38,337 bases of DNA from Kordia sp964351775 (GTDB lineage Bacteria; Bacteroidota; Bacteroidia; Flavobacteriales; Flavobacteriaceae): NCBI GenBank assembly GCA_964351775.1, contig CAYGPQ010000042.1:1-38337 (forward strand). Reading direction: 5' to 3'. Below are positions 21,501-30,573 of this stretch, one piece after another (position 1 is the first letter of the stretch; each line of letters opens with the position of its first letter). The notes below the pieces were generated by a model. It saw nothing but the letters and a program-made list of their open reading frames with translations, did no database searches and was not told where the DNA came from. The translations under genes and the position numbers were made by a program.

Positions 21501-22868
21501 TTATAATATTTCGTAAACAATGACTTCAACAGCACCTTTTGCGGAGTTGATTACGCCTACATCTGTGGAAGCTTCTGACTTTCGTACCCAAACACCACCA
21601 TAAATAGAATCAAAACCAAACATTCCCCATATCAATTTGTGTGGCGTCCATTCATTGTTATTATTGGGCGCTAAGTATAGGATGGAATCGCAAAATTCTT
21701 GCAAGATGAATTTTCCTGAGTCTAAGCTTTCCGTAATCGCAACTTCCCATTCAGTTTGTGTTAGAAATTTACCGACATAGACTTCTTTTCCTTGATATCC
21801 GCTAAACGGTTTTATGACAAAATCATCTTTGTGCTTTATCAAATCCGCAACAGCGCATTTTTCGACTTTATAATCCACTATTTTGCTCATGAATTCAACC
21901 GTCCACGGCATACATTGTTTTAACAGTCGATTGTCTGCTTCGCTAAACTTTCCTTCTTCCGCTAAAAATCTTAACAACGCTAAGTTTCGTTTATCTCCAT
22001 ACATATTCGTTGCCAAATTATCCGGATAATACGTTGTTCCTAAAAGAAAAGACCTTGTTACAATTGGTGGCATTTCTTTCATATCCATATCGAGCAAGGC
22101 ATGAATGCGAATTGAATTGAAATACAGGTTTTTTCCCTCTAAATAGAGTGAAGTCGTATTTCCTGTGTATACATTCATGCGATATTCTTTTTCTTCACAA
22201 ACGAAATTAACGACATCTTGGAAAAAACCAGCGGTTTCGTCAGAACTAACGATTTCATCTTGACCTTCTGTGAGTGCTATGAAAAGATTGATTTCTTTAT
22301 CAATGTCATTGACACATTTTAGGATTTCATCTGTTATGAATTGAATGTAATTGATTTGTGTATTTTGAGAGATAAATTTTTCTTTCTTCACATCATTTCG
22401 TAATATCGAATGATAATTTCTGATTTCGTCTTCAAAACTTTGCACTTGCCAACCACCAATGGTAGAGCCAACATTTGCTTCCAACACTTTAAATCCGTCA
22501 TCAGTATAAGTAACATCTAGTCGACAAGATGGCAACAGTTGTTTATCTTGACACATCATGGTGAATTCTGCTAATGTTGTGTTTCCTTCTAGATAAAAGT
22601 CAGCAATTTTTTGAATGTCATTATTAAAATACAATTCAGGTATTTGTGCAATTAGTTTAGGAATTCGAACACTTAGCAGTCTTATTTGCTTTGCCATTTC
22701 TTTTTCTATGACTACGGGCCAAGTACTTACTGGATAATGATATTTCTTGAAAATTTCAGGAACATTCGCAGTTTCACACTTGACTAATGAAGACAATTCA
22801 GGGTTTTTAGCCGCGATGAATTCATCGTGTTTAGAAAATAAAATGGTTTCCATAGGGGTTGATTTCAT
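21501..22868 (-). CDS. glutathionylspermidine-synthase-like ATP-grasp ligase (copy 2)
   Basis: The frame is open to an ATG at 22964, but similarity to the neighbouring copy begins at METILFSKHDEF (22853). ATG 22868 (MKSTPMETILF), in a good A/T-rich context, is chosen, giving 455 aa. The protein is very similar to the 22987 copy over its whole length. It carries CRLDVTYTDDGFKVLEAN (R-x-D...E-x-N), GDKRNLALLRFLAEEGKF, FVIKPFSGYQGKEVYVGKF, ILQEFCDS and WVRKSE. The order of motifs (metal-binding before the ATP-binding Lys) is that of circularly permuted ATP-grasp enzymes. Amide-bond formation is expected; substrates are unknown, perhaps the NRPS product. It lies 118 bases after copy 1. Confidence 0.78.
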   Translation of the reverse strand: MKSTPMETILFSKHDEFIAAKNPELSSLVKCETANVPEIFKKYHYPVSTWPVVIEKEMAKQIRLLSVRIPKLIAQIPELYFNNDIQKIADFYLEGNTTLAEFTMMCQDKQLLPSCRLDVTYTDDGFKVLEANVGSTIGGWQVQSFEDEIRNYHSILRNDVKKEKFISQNTQINYIQFITDEILKCVNDIDKEINLFIALTEGQDEIVSSDETAGFFQDVVNFVCEEKEYRMNVYTGNTTSLYLEGKNLYFNSIRIHALLDMDMKEMPPIVTRSFLLGTTYYPDNLATNMYGDKRNLALLRFLAEEGKFSEADNRLLKQCMPWTVEFMSKIVDYKVEKCAVADLIKHKDDFVIKPFSGYQGKEVYVGKFLTQTEWEVAITESLDSGKFILQEFCDSILYLAPNNNNEWTPHKLIWGMFGFDSIYGGVWVRKSEASTDVGVINSAKGAVEVIVYEIL

Positions 22869-22986
22869 ATTTAATGTATATTTTTTTATGCTTTTTTGAT
22901 ATAAATATTTGTAACTAAATCTGGGTATAATTTTGATTTGGATCAAGCTATTTTTAAATGTCAATTAAAATTAGATCGCTTTATGC

Positions 22987-24333
22987 TTATAAAACCTCGT
23001 ACACAATGGCTTCTATGGCTCCTGTTGCCGCATTGATCACACCTGTATCTGTGGCAACTTCGGACATCCGCATAAAAACACCTGCATACATAGCACCAAA
23101 ACCAAATATTCCCCATATTAGCTTATGCGGTGTCCATTCGTCGTTTTTGTTAGGAGCTAAGTATGGTTTGGAATCACAAAATTCTTGTAAGATGAATTCT
23201 CCTGAGTCTAAGTTTTCAGCAATTGCTGCTTCCCATTGTGCATCTGTTAGAAATTTTCCAACAAATACTTCTTTCCCTTGGAATCCACGAAATGGCTTGA
23301 TAACGAAATTGTCTTTATTTTTAATTAAATCCGTAACAGCATGTTTTTCTCCTTTATAGTCCACTGTCTTGCTCAGAAGTTCTACTGTCCACGGAATACA
23401 TTTTTTTAGTAATTGATTATCCGCTGCATTAAATTTACCGTTAGCAGCCAGCAATCGAAGTAATGCCAAATTTCGCTTATCACGATGAATACTCGTGGCC
23501 AAATTATCTGGAAAATAAGTAGTTCCTAAGAGAAAGGCTCTAGTGACAATTGGCGGAATATCCTTTATATCCATGTCTAACAATCCGTGCATACGTACCG
23601 AATTGAAGCATAGGTTTTTCCCTTCTAAATATAGGCTGTTAACGTCGCCAGTATATACTTTTATGGTGTATTCTTTTCCTTCATATACATCATGAATCAA
23701 GTCTTGGAAAAAATTAATGGTTTCCGTAGGTGAAACTGCTGCTTCTTCATCAAGCGACATAAAAATATTAATCTCTTTGTCTATATCATGAACACATTCT
23801 AAAATTTCATCAATGATAAATTTTATATAATTGATTTGTGTATTTCTCGATCTAAATTTTTCTTCCGAAACATCATTTTGTAAAATGGAATGACGACTTC
23901 GTATCTCCTTTTCAAAACTTTGCAATTGCCAACCTCCAATGGAAGAGCAAATATTTGCCTCTAAAACTTTAAATCCATCATCAGTATAGGTAACATCTAA
24001 TCTACAAGAAGCTAAAAGTTGTTTTTCTTGACACATCATTGTAAACTCTGCAAGTGTTGTGTTTCCTTCCAAATAAAAGTCTGCAATTTTTTGAATGTCG
24101 TTGTCAAAATATAACTTAGGTATTTGGGCAATTAGCTTAGGAATTCGAACACTTAGCAACCTTATTTCCCTTGCCATTTCTTTTTCAATTAGTACCGGCC
24201 AACTACTGATAGGATAATGGAATTTCTTAAATATACTGGGCACATTTGCTGTTTCACACTTCACTAATGAAGGTAATTCAGGTTTTTTTCCTGCGATGAA
24301 TTCATCATGTTTTGAAAATAAAATGGTTTCCAT
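22987..24333 (-). CDS. glutathionylspermidine-synthase-like ATP-grasp ligase (copy 1)
   Basis: The 448-aa protein starts at METILFSKHDEF. Key residues are R111, D113, E125 and N127 with the exact R-x-D, 12-residue, E-x-N spacing of glutathionylspermidine synthase, K346 in FVIKPFRGFQGKEVF, the hinge ILQEFCDS (381-388) and R422 in FMRMSE. It is therefore likely to be an active ATP-dependent carboxylate-amine ligase. It differs from real glutathionylspermidine synthase by lacking any amidase domain and by overall sequence. It follows the NRPS gene by 72 bases in the same direction and is a recent duplicate of copy 2. This points to pathway-specific coupling, for example of an amine or amino acid to the peptide. 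Confidence 0.8.
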   Translation of the reverse strand: METILFSKHDEFIAGKKPELPSLVKCETANVPSIFKKFHYPISSWPVLIEKEMAREIRLLSVRIPKLIAQIPKLYFDNDIQKIADFYLEGNTTLAEFTMMCQEKQLLASCRLDVTYTDDGFKVLEANICSSIGGWQLQSFEKEIRSRHSILQNDVSEEKFRSRNTQINYIKFIIDEILECVHDIDKEINIFMSLDEEAAVSPTETINFFQDLIHDVYEGKEYTIKVYTGDVNSLYLEGKNLCFNSVRMHGLLDMDIKDIPPIVTRAFLLGTTYFPDNLATSIHRDKRNLALLRLLAANGKFNAADNQLLKKCIPWTVELLSKTVDYKGEKHAVTDLIKNKDNFVIKPFRGFQGKEVFVGKFLTDAQWEAAIAENLDSGEFILQEFCDSKPYLAPNKNDEWTPHKLIWGIFGFGAMYAGVFMRMSEVATDTGVINAATGAIEAIVYEVL

Positions 24334-24405
24334 GTCCGTTAAATTTGTGGTAGGTTAAATTTTTTGCACGATATGCTGAGTAATGTATCTGCCTATTTTT
24401 TACGT

Positions 24406-27400
24406 TTAAAAATTAAAATCAATGTCGATTACATCTTCTGATTCAAATGGTAATGGAATTGAAATATTGACAAGTTTTTGAGTGGAATTTTTAATAAGCG
24501 CTTTTACCAATTTTTGATATTTGAGCCAAATCCAATGAATGGTATCTTCCGCGTATTTTCTCGAATCGTATGAAATATGAATGCTTAATTCGTCCGCTAC
24601 CATTGCAAAATTGAACAGCAATGGAAGTCTACTATAATTCACATCAATCGGATATGGTTTTAAAATTACATCCGCTATTTTGATGACTTCTTTGTGAGAG
24701 AAATCTGTGTTTTGAAAAGCTACCAACACATCAAAAATCATGTGTCCGTTTTGTACATTGTAAGCCTCTTGAAATTCATCAATTTTTAGAATATCCGTTT
24801 GCACCAAATTAAGAATATGTTCAATTGTATCAGCTTCTTGAAGTTTTGTCCGTAACGGCAATGTTTTTGCGAACATTCCAATAATATCTTTCGTTTCCGG
24901 ATGGCTTCTTCCCGAATTTACAGTGCCAATGACAATATCTGTATGATGATGTAACTTGAAAATTAAAATCTGTAACACTGCAACTAAAAAGTTGTGGATT
25001 GTTGTTTCTTTTTCCTGAATAAACGCTTGTAACTCCTTTGTTTCTTCGCGACTTAAAATACCATCATAGTGCTTTCCGTTGTAAGGGTGATTTTCAAGAA
25101 TTACATCCGTTTTAAAACTTTCTTTTGGTTCGTAATTAGATAAATAATCCTTCCAAAAAGTAGGATTTACTGGTTTCGAAGCCTTTGTTAGCAACCATTC
25201 TGAATAATCTTTGAATTGTAATGTATGTTCCGTATTTTGTGGCGTCTCAACATTCCTATATGCCTGAATGAAATCTTTTGTAAATAATTCCAACGACCAA
25301 CCATCCATGCTAATGTGATGCGTGCAAAATACCAATGTAGCTTTTACTTCGCTTTGCTTGATTAGCAATAGTTTGATTAATAGATCGTGTGTTAAATCAA
25401 ATTCACTATTGATGTAATTTTTTATAGTTTCAGGTACTTGCGTTGATTCTTTTTCAAGGATGGAAACTACAAATTCCTGATCGTTGATGGCGTTTATTTT
25501 TTGATAGACCACACCGTTTTTCTCAACAAAATTCGTTCTTAATATTTCATGCTTTTTTAGTAATTGAGACATGGCTACACGTACGCTTTCTACCTCTAAA
25601 TTTCCTTCAATTTCGAAAGCAGCTACCATATTATAAGCGATGGAAGTATGTGTGTCTTGTGCTGCTAACCATAGTGTATATTGAGGAAGTGTGACTTCGT
25701 ACAACGGTTTTTGTGTTGCTTTAGGAATGTTTTGAACCGTGATTGTTTTGGTGGTTTCATCTTCTAAATAATTCGCTAAAGAAAGAATCGTTGGATTTTC
25801 AAAAATTGTTTTTAAAGTAATTGAATACGATAATTCATGCTGTATTTTATACACCAATTTCACCGCATTTAAGGAATGTCCGCCAAGCGTAAAATAGTTG
25901 TCTGTAATGTTTATATCCGATTCATAATGTAGCGTTTCTTTCCAAAAAGTAACCAATTGTTTTTGCAATGGCGTCATTGCTTTTAGTTGCACTTTCGCAC
26001 CTTGTTTTTCTTTCGCTTTCGCTTGAATCAACGCTTTTCGATCTACTTTGTTATTCAATGTCATTGGAAATGCTTCCACTGTATTGAAAAGAGAAGGAAT
26101 CATATAACTCGGTAATTGTTTTGACAATTCATGAATACAGGTTTCTACCTGAAAATCAGTGTTTTCAGGAATGATATATGCTGCTAAATAGGCTTCTTGA
26201 TCTTCGTTCTTTTTAGGTACAACAATAGCTTGTTTTATGATTGAAAACGCGTTTAGTTTGGTTTCAATATCTTCTAATTCAATACGATATCCTCTTATTT
26301 TTACTTGGTTGTCATTTCGGCCTCCAAATATAATTTCTCCTGAAGTTGTCCAACTTCCGACATCGCCTGTTTCATAAATACGCCCGTCTCCAAAGGGATT
26401 TTTGATGAATTTATCGGATGTAATTTTTTGATTTTTATAATATCCAATCGCTAATCCATCTCCACCGATATAGATATTTCCCAACGTATGTTTTGGCACA
26501 ATTTGCAAATTCGCATCTAAAATATAAAATTGTGTATTTGCTATCGGTTTTCCAATGTTTGAGGCTTGTTCCGCTGTTTTAATATGCTTTGTACTAGACC
26601 AAATGGTAGTTTCTGTGGGACCATACATATTCCAAAGTTGGCCGCATTTTTCCAATAATTGAGCTGCCAAATTGGTACTTAATAAATCGCCTCCACACAA
26701 TACTTTTACAGCTTTGCTTCCACTCCATCCTGCATTGAATAACAGTTGATAGAAACTTGGCGTCGCCTGTATTATAGAAGGTTGTACTTGAGTTAACGTA
26801 TCGATAATTGCACTTGGTGAAGCCAACATTTCATTCGTGGCTATATATAAAGTGGCGCCCGATAGTAAAGGAACAAAAAATTCGAGTATTGAAATATCAA
26901 ACGAATAAGTCGTCACCGAAAATAATGTATCCGAACTCTCGACCCCTGGTTTTTGTTGCATGCTTAATAGAAAATTCAATAGAGAGGCATGCCCTATTTC
27001 TACACCTTTTGGATTTCCGGTGGAACCTGAAGTATAAATGATGTATGCAGTATCATTTCCTGTAACGATGAGTGATTCTTTTTCTTGTACTTCTTCATTT
27101 TTCATCATCATATCGGTGACAGCAATGATGGAATTTGTGGGTGTTTGAAGTGTTATTGTTGGTTGATCCGTGATGAGAATCTCCAAGTGACTATGATCTA
27201 TGATGTATTGTAAACGCTCATTTGGAAATGTTGGATCGAGTGGAATGTATGATTTTCCCGCTTTTAAAATCCCCAACAACATCGCTATTAAATGTGTGGA
27301 ACGTTCCATTAATACGCCAATACAATTTATATTGCTATCTTTTGTCAGTGATGTGATGTTCTTCGCAATCTGATTGGATTGTTTGTCCAATTTGCCATAA

Positions 27401-28839
27401 GTAAATGTATGCTCTGAATCGTAAACTGCCACTTTACCCGACTGTTTTTCAACTTGTTGCTTAAAAAAATCAAGAACTGTTTTTGTTTTTGGATAGGCAA
27501 CTTCCGTTTTGTTAAAATCTACCAAAAGCTGCTGTTCTTCCGATGGCGTTATGTACTGTAACTCTTTTATTTTTTTGGTTGGATGCGCTAATAAATCCTG
27601 CAATAAGGTTTCAAAATGTGTGGTAACTGCACTGATGGTTGTCGCATCAAAATAGTTGATATTGTAATCAAAATCGATCGTAACATCTTCTTTTTCATCA
27701 AATTCTCTAATGTAAATTGCCAGCGCAACTCTTTCCGATTGATGTGTTAATGGGATCACAGTCGTTTTGGTCTCGCCAAAATTGTTTGCATAGTTTTGTT
27801 TTTCATACGAAAGTGTAATGTTGAAAATTTTCTCTTTTTCATGAAAAGCGCCCAATGCTTGAATGAGTTTTCCGAGTGGAAGTCGTTGATGGCGATAATC
27901 TTGACGCAACTGATTTTTGATGTTTAACACCAATTCTTCGAAGGTTTCTTCCAACTCTAATTCCATTCGCAAAGGCGAAACACCCATAAAAAGTCCCACC
28001 GTTTTTTTGAAAATCGATTTGCTTCTATTTAATACAGGCAATCCAATGGCGAAATCTGTGTTTTGGTGTTTTCTGCCAAAGTAGACATATAAAGCACCCA
28101 AAATGAAGTGAAATGTAGATACTTTGTATTGTTTGGCTAAAACCGTTAATTCATCATAGAACGTTCTCGATATAGCGAGCGATTTTCTACTGCTTTTATG
28201 AATGTTTTTGTACGTTTCTTTTTTCTTGAATAGATTTTCAGGCAAGCTGGAAAATTTAGCAGTCCAATATGTTTTATCTGCCTCAAAATCGGCTGAATTC
28301 TCATAAGATGCATCATCCATCACAAAATCTTTATACGTAAATGGATACGCACTGCTTACTGCTCCAGAAGCTAAGATTTCATTATAGTTTTTTACCAATC
28401 GTTGAAACATTAAGGAAGTTCCCCAACCATCTGTAATGATGTGATGGTATACCGAAAATAAATAGTGAAGCTTTGTGCTTACTTTTATCAGGATAAATTT
28501 GTGTAAAAAGGTTTCGCTGAGTAGTTGAAAAGGTTTTACAAACTCTTCAAGCATGAATGCATTTGCGACTTCTTCAGCGTTTTCATGCTCTGAAAAATCA
28601 ATACATTTTAAATGATACGCATTATTTTCAATAACATTAGCAACGACTTCTCCATCATCCATTGTAAAGATCGTTCGATAGGCATCATGCTGACGTATTA
28701 AAGCTTCGTATGCTTCTTGAAATGTGTTTGCATCAAGATCGCCTTCAATCTTAATTTTTGCACCAATATTATAGATAGGCTCCTCTGGATATAAGAGTTG
28801 TTCATAGTAAACGTCATATTGAGGAAGCGTAAGTTTCAT
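24406..28839 (-). CDS. non-ribosomal peptide synthetase, C-A-T-C (predicted Gly)
   Basis: The 1477-aa protein has a first condensation domain (about 1-430; active HHIITDG at 132-138), an adenylation domain (about 445-940; IIYTSGSTGNPKG, YGPTETT, A10 Lys in NNKVDRKAL), a carrier domain (about 955-1035; LGGHSLNAV, Ser989) and a second condensation domain (about 1045-1477; HHISMDG at 1174-1180). Reading the pocket positions by eye gives D-I-L-Q-L-G-M-I-W, very close to the known glycine code DILQLGLIW. There is no epimerisation or thioesterase domain; the protein ends in a condensation domain, which may release the chain onto an amine or close a ring. It acts with the C-A-T protein at 35250. Confidence 0.92.
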   Translation of the reverse strand: MKLTLPQYDVYYEQLLYPEEPIYNIGAKIKIEGDLDANTFQEAYEALIRQHDAYRTIFTMDDGEVVANVIENNAYHLKCIDFSEHENAEEVANAFMLEEFVKPFQLLSETFLHKFILIKVSTKLHYLFSVYHHIITDGWGTSLMFQRLVKNYNEILASGAVSSAYPFTYKDFVMDDASYENSADFEADKTYWTAKFSSLPENLFKKKETYKNIHKSSRKSLAISRTFYDELTVLAKQYKVSTFHFILGALYVYFGRKHQNTDFAIGLPVLNRSKSIFKKTVGLFMGVSPLRMELELEETFEELVLNIKNQLRQDYRHQRLPLGKLIQALGAFHEKEKIFNITLSYEKQNYANNFGETKTTVIPLTHQSERVALAIYIREFDEKEDVTIDFDYNINYFDATTISAVTTHFETLLQDLLAHPTKKIKELQYITPSEEQQLLVDFNKTEVAYPKTKTVLDFFKQQVEKQSGKVAVYDSEHTFTYGKLDKQSNQIAKNITSLTKDSNINCIGVLMERSTHLIAMLLGILKAGKSYIPLDPTFPNERLQYIIDHSHLEILITDQPTITLQTPTNSIIAVTDMMMKNEEVQEKESLIVTGNDTAYIIYTSGSTGNPKGVEIGHASLLNFLLSMQQKPGVESSDTLFSVTTYSFDISILEFFVPLLSGATLYIATNEMLASPSAIIDTLTQVQPSIIQATPSFYQLLFNAGWSGSKAVKVLCGGDLLSTNLAAQLLEKCGQLWNMYGPTETTIWSSTKHIKTAEQASNIGKPIANTQFYILDANLQIVPKHTLGNIYIGGDGLAIGYYKNQKITSDKFIKNPFGDGRIYETGDVGSWTTSGEIIFGGRNDNQVKIRGYRIELEDIETKLNAFSIIKQAIVVPKKNEDQEAYLAAYIIPENTDFQVETCIHELSKQLPSYMIPSLFNTVEAFPMTLNNKVDRKALIQAKAKEKQGAKVQLKAMTPLQKQLVTFWKETLHYESDINITDNYFTLGGHSLNAVKLVYKIQHELSYSITLKTIFENPTILSLANYLEDETTKTITVQNIPKATQKPLYEVTLPQYTLWLAAQDTHTSIAYNMVAAFEIEGNLEVESVRVAMSQLLKKHEILRTNFVEKNGVVYQKINAINDQEFVVSILEKESTQVPETIKNYINSEFDLTHDLLIKLLLIKQSEVKATLVFCTHHISMDGWSLELFTKDFIQAYRNVETPQNTEHTLQFKDYSEWLLTKASKPVNPTFWKDYLSNYEPKESFKTDVILENHPYNGKHYDGILSREETKELQAFIQEKETTIHNFLVAVLQILIFKLHHHTDIVIGTVNSGRSHPETKDIIGMFAKTLPLRTKLQEADTIEHILNLVQTDILKIDEFQEAYNVQNGHMIFDVLVAFQNTDFSHKEVIKIADVILKPYPIDVNYSRLPLLFNFAMVADELSIHISYDSRKYAEDTIHWIWLKYQKLVKALIKNSTQKLVNISIPLPFESEDVIDIDFNF

Positions 28840-28895
28840 GAATTTTTGGTGATTTTTGCTTGTTTTTGATTTAAAATTTCAACGATGGTTATTAT

Positions 28896-30533
28896 TTACA
28901 ACCATTCTTCATTCAAAAGACTGTTTTTGTTTTCCACTCGAACGTCTTTCACTATTTTTCCGTAATCGAACTTTATGATTCTATCTGCTCTATGGAAATA
29001 TGCGTCATCATGCGTTACCGCAATAATGGTTTTTCCTTCTTTTTGAAGTTTTGGAATTAATTCTTCATAAAAGAATTTACGAAAGTGCGGATCTTGATCT
29101 GCTGCCCATTCATCCAATACTAAGATTGGTTTTTTCTCCAGCAGTGCAAATATGAGTGACATTCGTTTACTTTGCCCTTTTGAAAAATTTCTACGAGCAG
29201 AATCTTCATTGTCATCTAATACGACTGCATCTAATTCCATCGTTTTTAAGAGTTCTCTATATTCAGGATTGTCTTCTGTGGTAAAGTTTTCGTAGTTTTT
29301 TGAAAAGATATAATTGTTGGTAAATACGGCGGCTGTTAAGTCTTGAAGCATTTCTTTAGTATTTTCCGCTTTTTTAGTATTCAAAATCAATTCACCATAA
29401 GAATTTGGATATAATCCAGTAAGAATGTTGATAAATGTACTTTTTCCAGAACCATTTCCACCAACAACAAAAAGAGTTTCTCCTTTGATTATCTTTAAAT
29501 CAATAGGTCCTAAAGAGAAATTGCTTTCATTGGTACGATTTTCATACGTGAACGATGTATTGACAAATTCCATCGATTCAAACTCGGTAATTTCTTCTCT
29601 TGGTTTTGAAACTTCAATTTCATCTATTTGGAAATCGGATGCAAATGCTTTTAAACGTCTGTGTGCTACAAAAAACCGCGTATAAGTTTGTTGTAATTCC
29701 ATTAAACTAGCAATTGGTGATGATATAAATAACAGAATAACTACATAAGCAATGACATCAGCTCTGTCTAAAAGCCCTAAACTTGGCAAAACAAATAAGA
29801 TACATGCAATGACAAAGTACAGTCCATATTGACTTACCAAACTGATAAAGTAAAAGGCAAAACTTACTTCGTAATCTAAACTTTCAGCATTTTCACGATT
29901 CGGAATTAGAAAGCGATTCATGAGGTTTTTTCTTCTGAAATAATTCAATTTTAGTTCTTTAAATCCTTTGACAACATCATCTAAGTATTTGTAATATTCA
30001 TCACTATACGATCTTAGTTTGGCTATTTTTTTAGACATTACTTTCATCACCACCAAGAACGAACACGCAACAACTATAATTAATGCAATTACAATAAATG
30101 CAGAGATATACGAAAGCGTAAACATGTATACCAAATATAAAACGAGTGTTAAGAGCGCATTAATAGTATTGGTAATGGTAAATGGTAAGGTGGAAAAGGT
30201 TCTTAAATCTTCCGCTGCGGTATAAAATCGTTGTGGGCCAAGTTTCTCAAGTCGTGCCAAAGGAATTTCTAGTATTTTCCCAAAGAGCTTCTTTTCTTCT
30301 CTGTAAAGTATATCATACGTAAACTTATAAAGTCGTTTTTGAAAAATGATATTGATGAGATAACTATATATCACCAACGATACAAACACCATTGCAATAT
30401 AATCGCGCAAAAAGTCTTCATTCCCAGAAAGGGCATTGTTTATAATATATATAATTCCAAAACTTAATATAGTATTTAATAAAGAATAGATACTTATGTA
30501 AAAAATAGCTTTAAATGTGATTTTAAACATCAT
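28896..30533 (-). CDS. ABC exporter of the cyclic-peptide export type (PvdE/SyrD-like)
   Basis: The 545-aa protein fuses a six-helix membrane domain (about 1-300) to a nucleotide-binding domain: Walker A GGNGSGKST at 358-366, a signature FSKGQSKRMSL, and Walker B followed by DEWAADQDPHFRKFFYEELIP. The DEWAADQDP string and the length of about 550 are typical of half-transporters that export siderophore precursors and lipopeptides such as PvdE and SyrD. No peptidase C39 domain is present, so it should not process GG leaders. It lies between the SGNH hydrolase and NRPS genes and probably exports the NRPS product to the periplasm as a homodimer. Confidence 0.9.
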   Translation of the reverse strand: MMFKITFKAIFYISIYSLLNTILSFGIIYIINNALSGNEDFLRDYIAMVFVSLVIYSYLINIIFQKRLYKFTYDILYREEKKLFGKILEIPLARLEKLGPQRFYTAAEDLRTFSTLPFTITNTINALLTLVLYLVYMFTLSYISAFIVIALIIVVACSFLVVMKVMSKKIAKLRSYSDEYYKYLDDVVKGFKELKLNYFRRKNLMNRFLIPNRENAESLDYEVSFAFYFISLVSQYGLYFVIACILFVLPSLGLLDRADVIAYVVILLFISSPIASLMELQQTYTRFFVAHRRLKAFASDFQIDEIEVSKPREEITEFESMEFVNTSFTYENRTNESNFSLGPIDLKIIKGETLFVVGGNGSGKSTFINILTGLYPNSYGELILNTKKAENTKEMLQDLTAAVFTNNYIFSKNYENFTTEDNPEYRELLKTMELDAVVLDDNEDSARRNFSKGQSKRMSLIFALLEKKPILVLDEWAADQDPHFRKFFYEELIPKLQKEGKTIIAVTHDDAYFHRADRIIKFDYGKIVKDVRVENKNSLLNEEWL

Positions 30534-30573
30534 AGTTTTGGTCTTTTAGTCTTGCGATATGAATGATAACTCA

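Noticed and set aside
22869..22964. N-terminal extension of ATP-grasp copy 2
   Set aside because: Similarity to copy 1 begins only at METILFSKHDEF; the extension has no counterpart.
28896..30533. ABC transporter as exporter of the GG-leader peptides
   Set aside because: It lacks a C39 peptidase domain and lies inside the NRPS operon; its DEWAADQDP motif fits the cyclic-peptide/siderophore exporter type.
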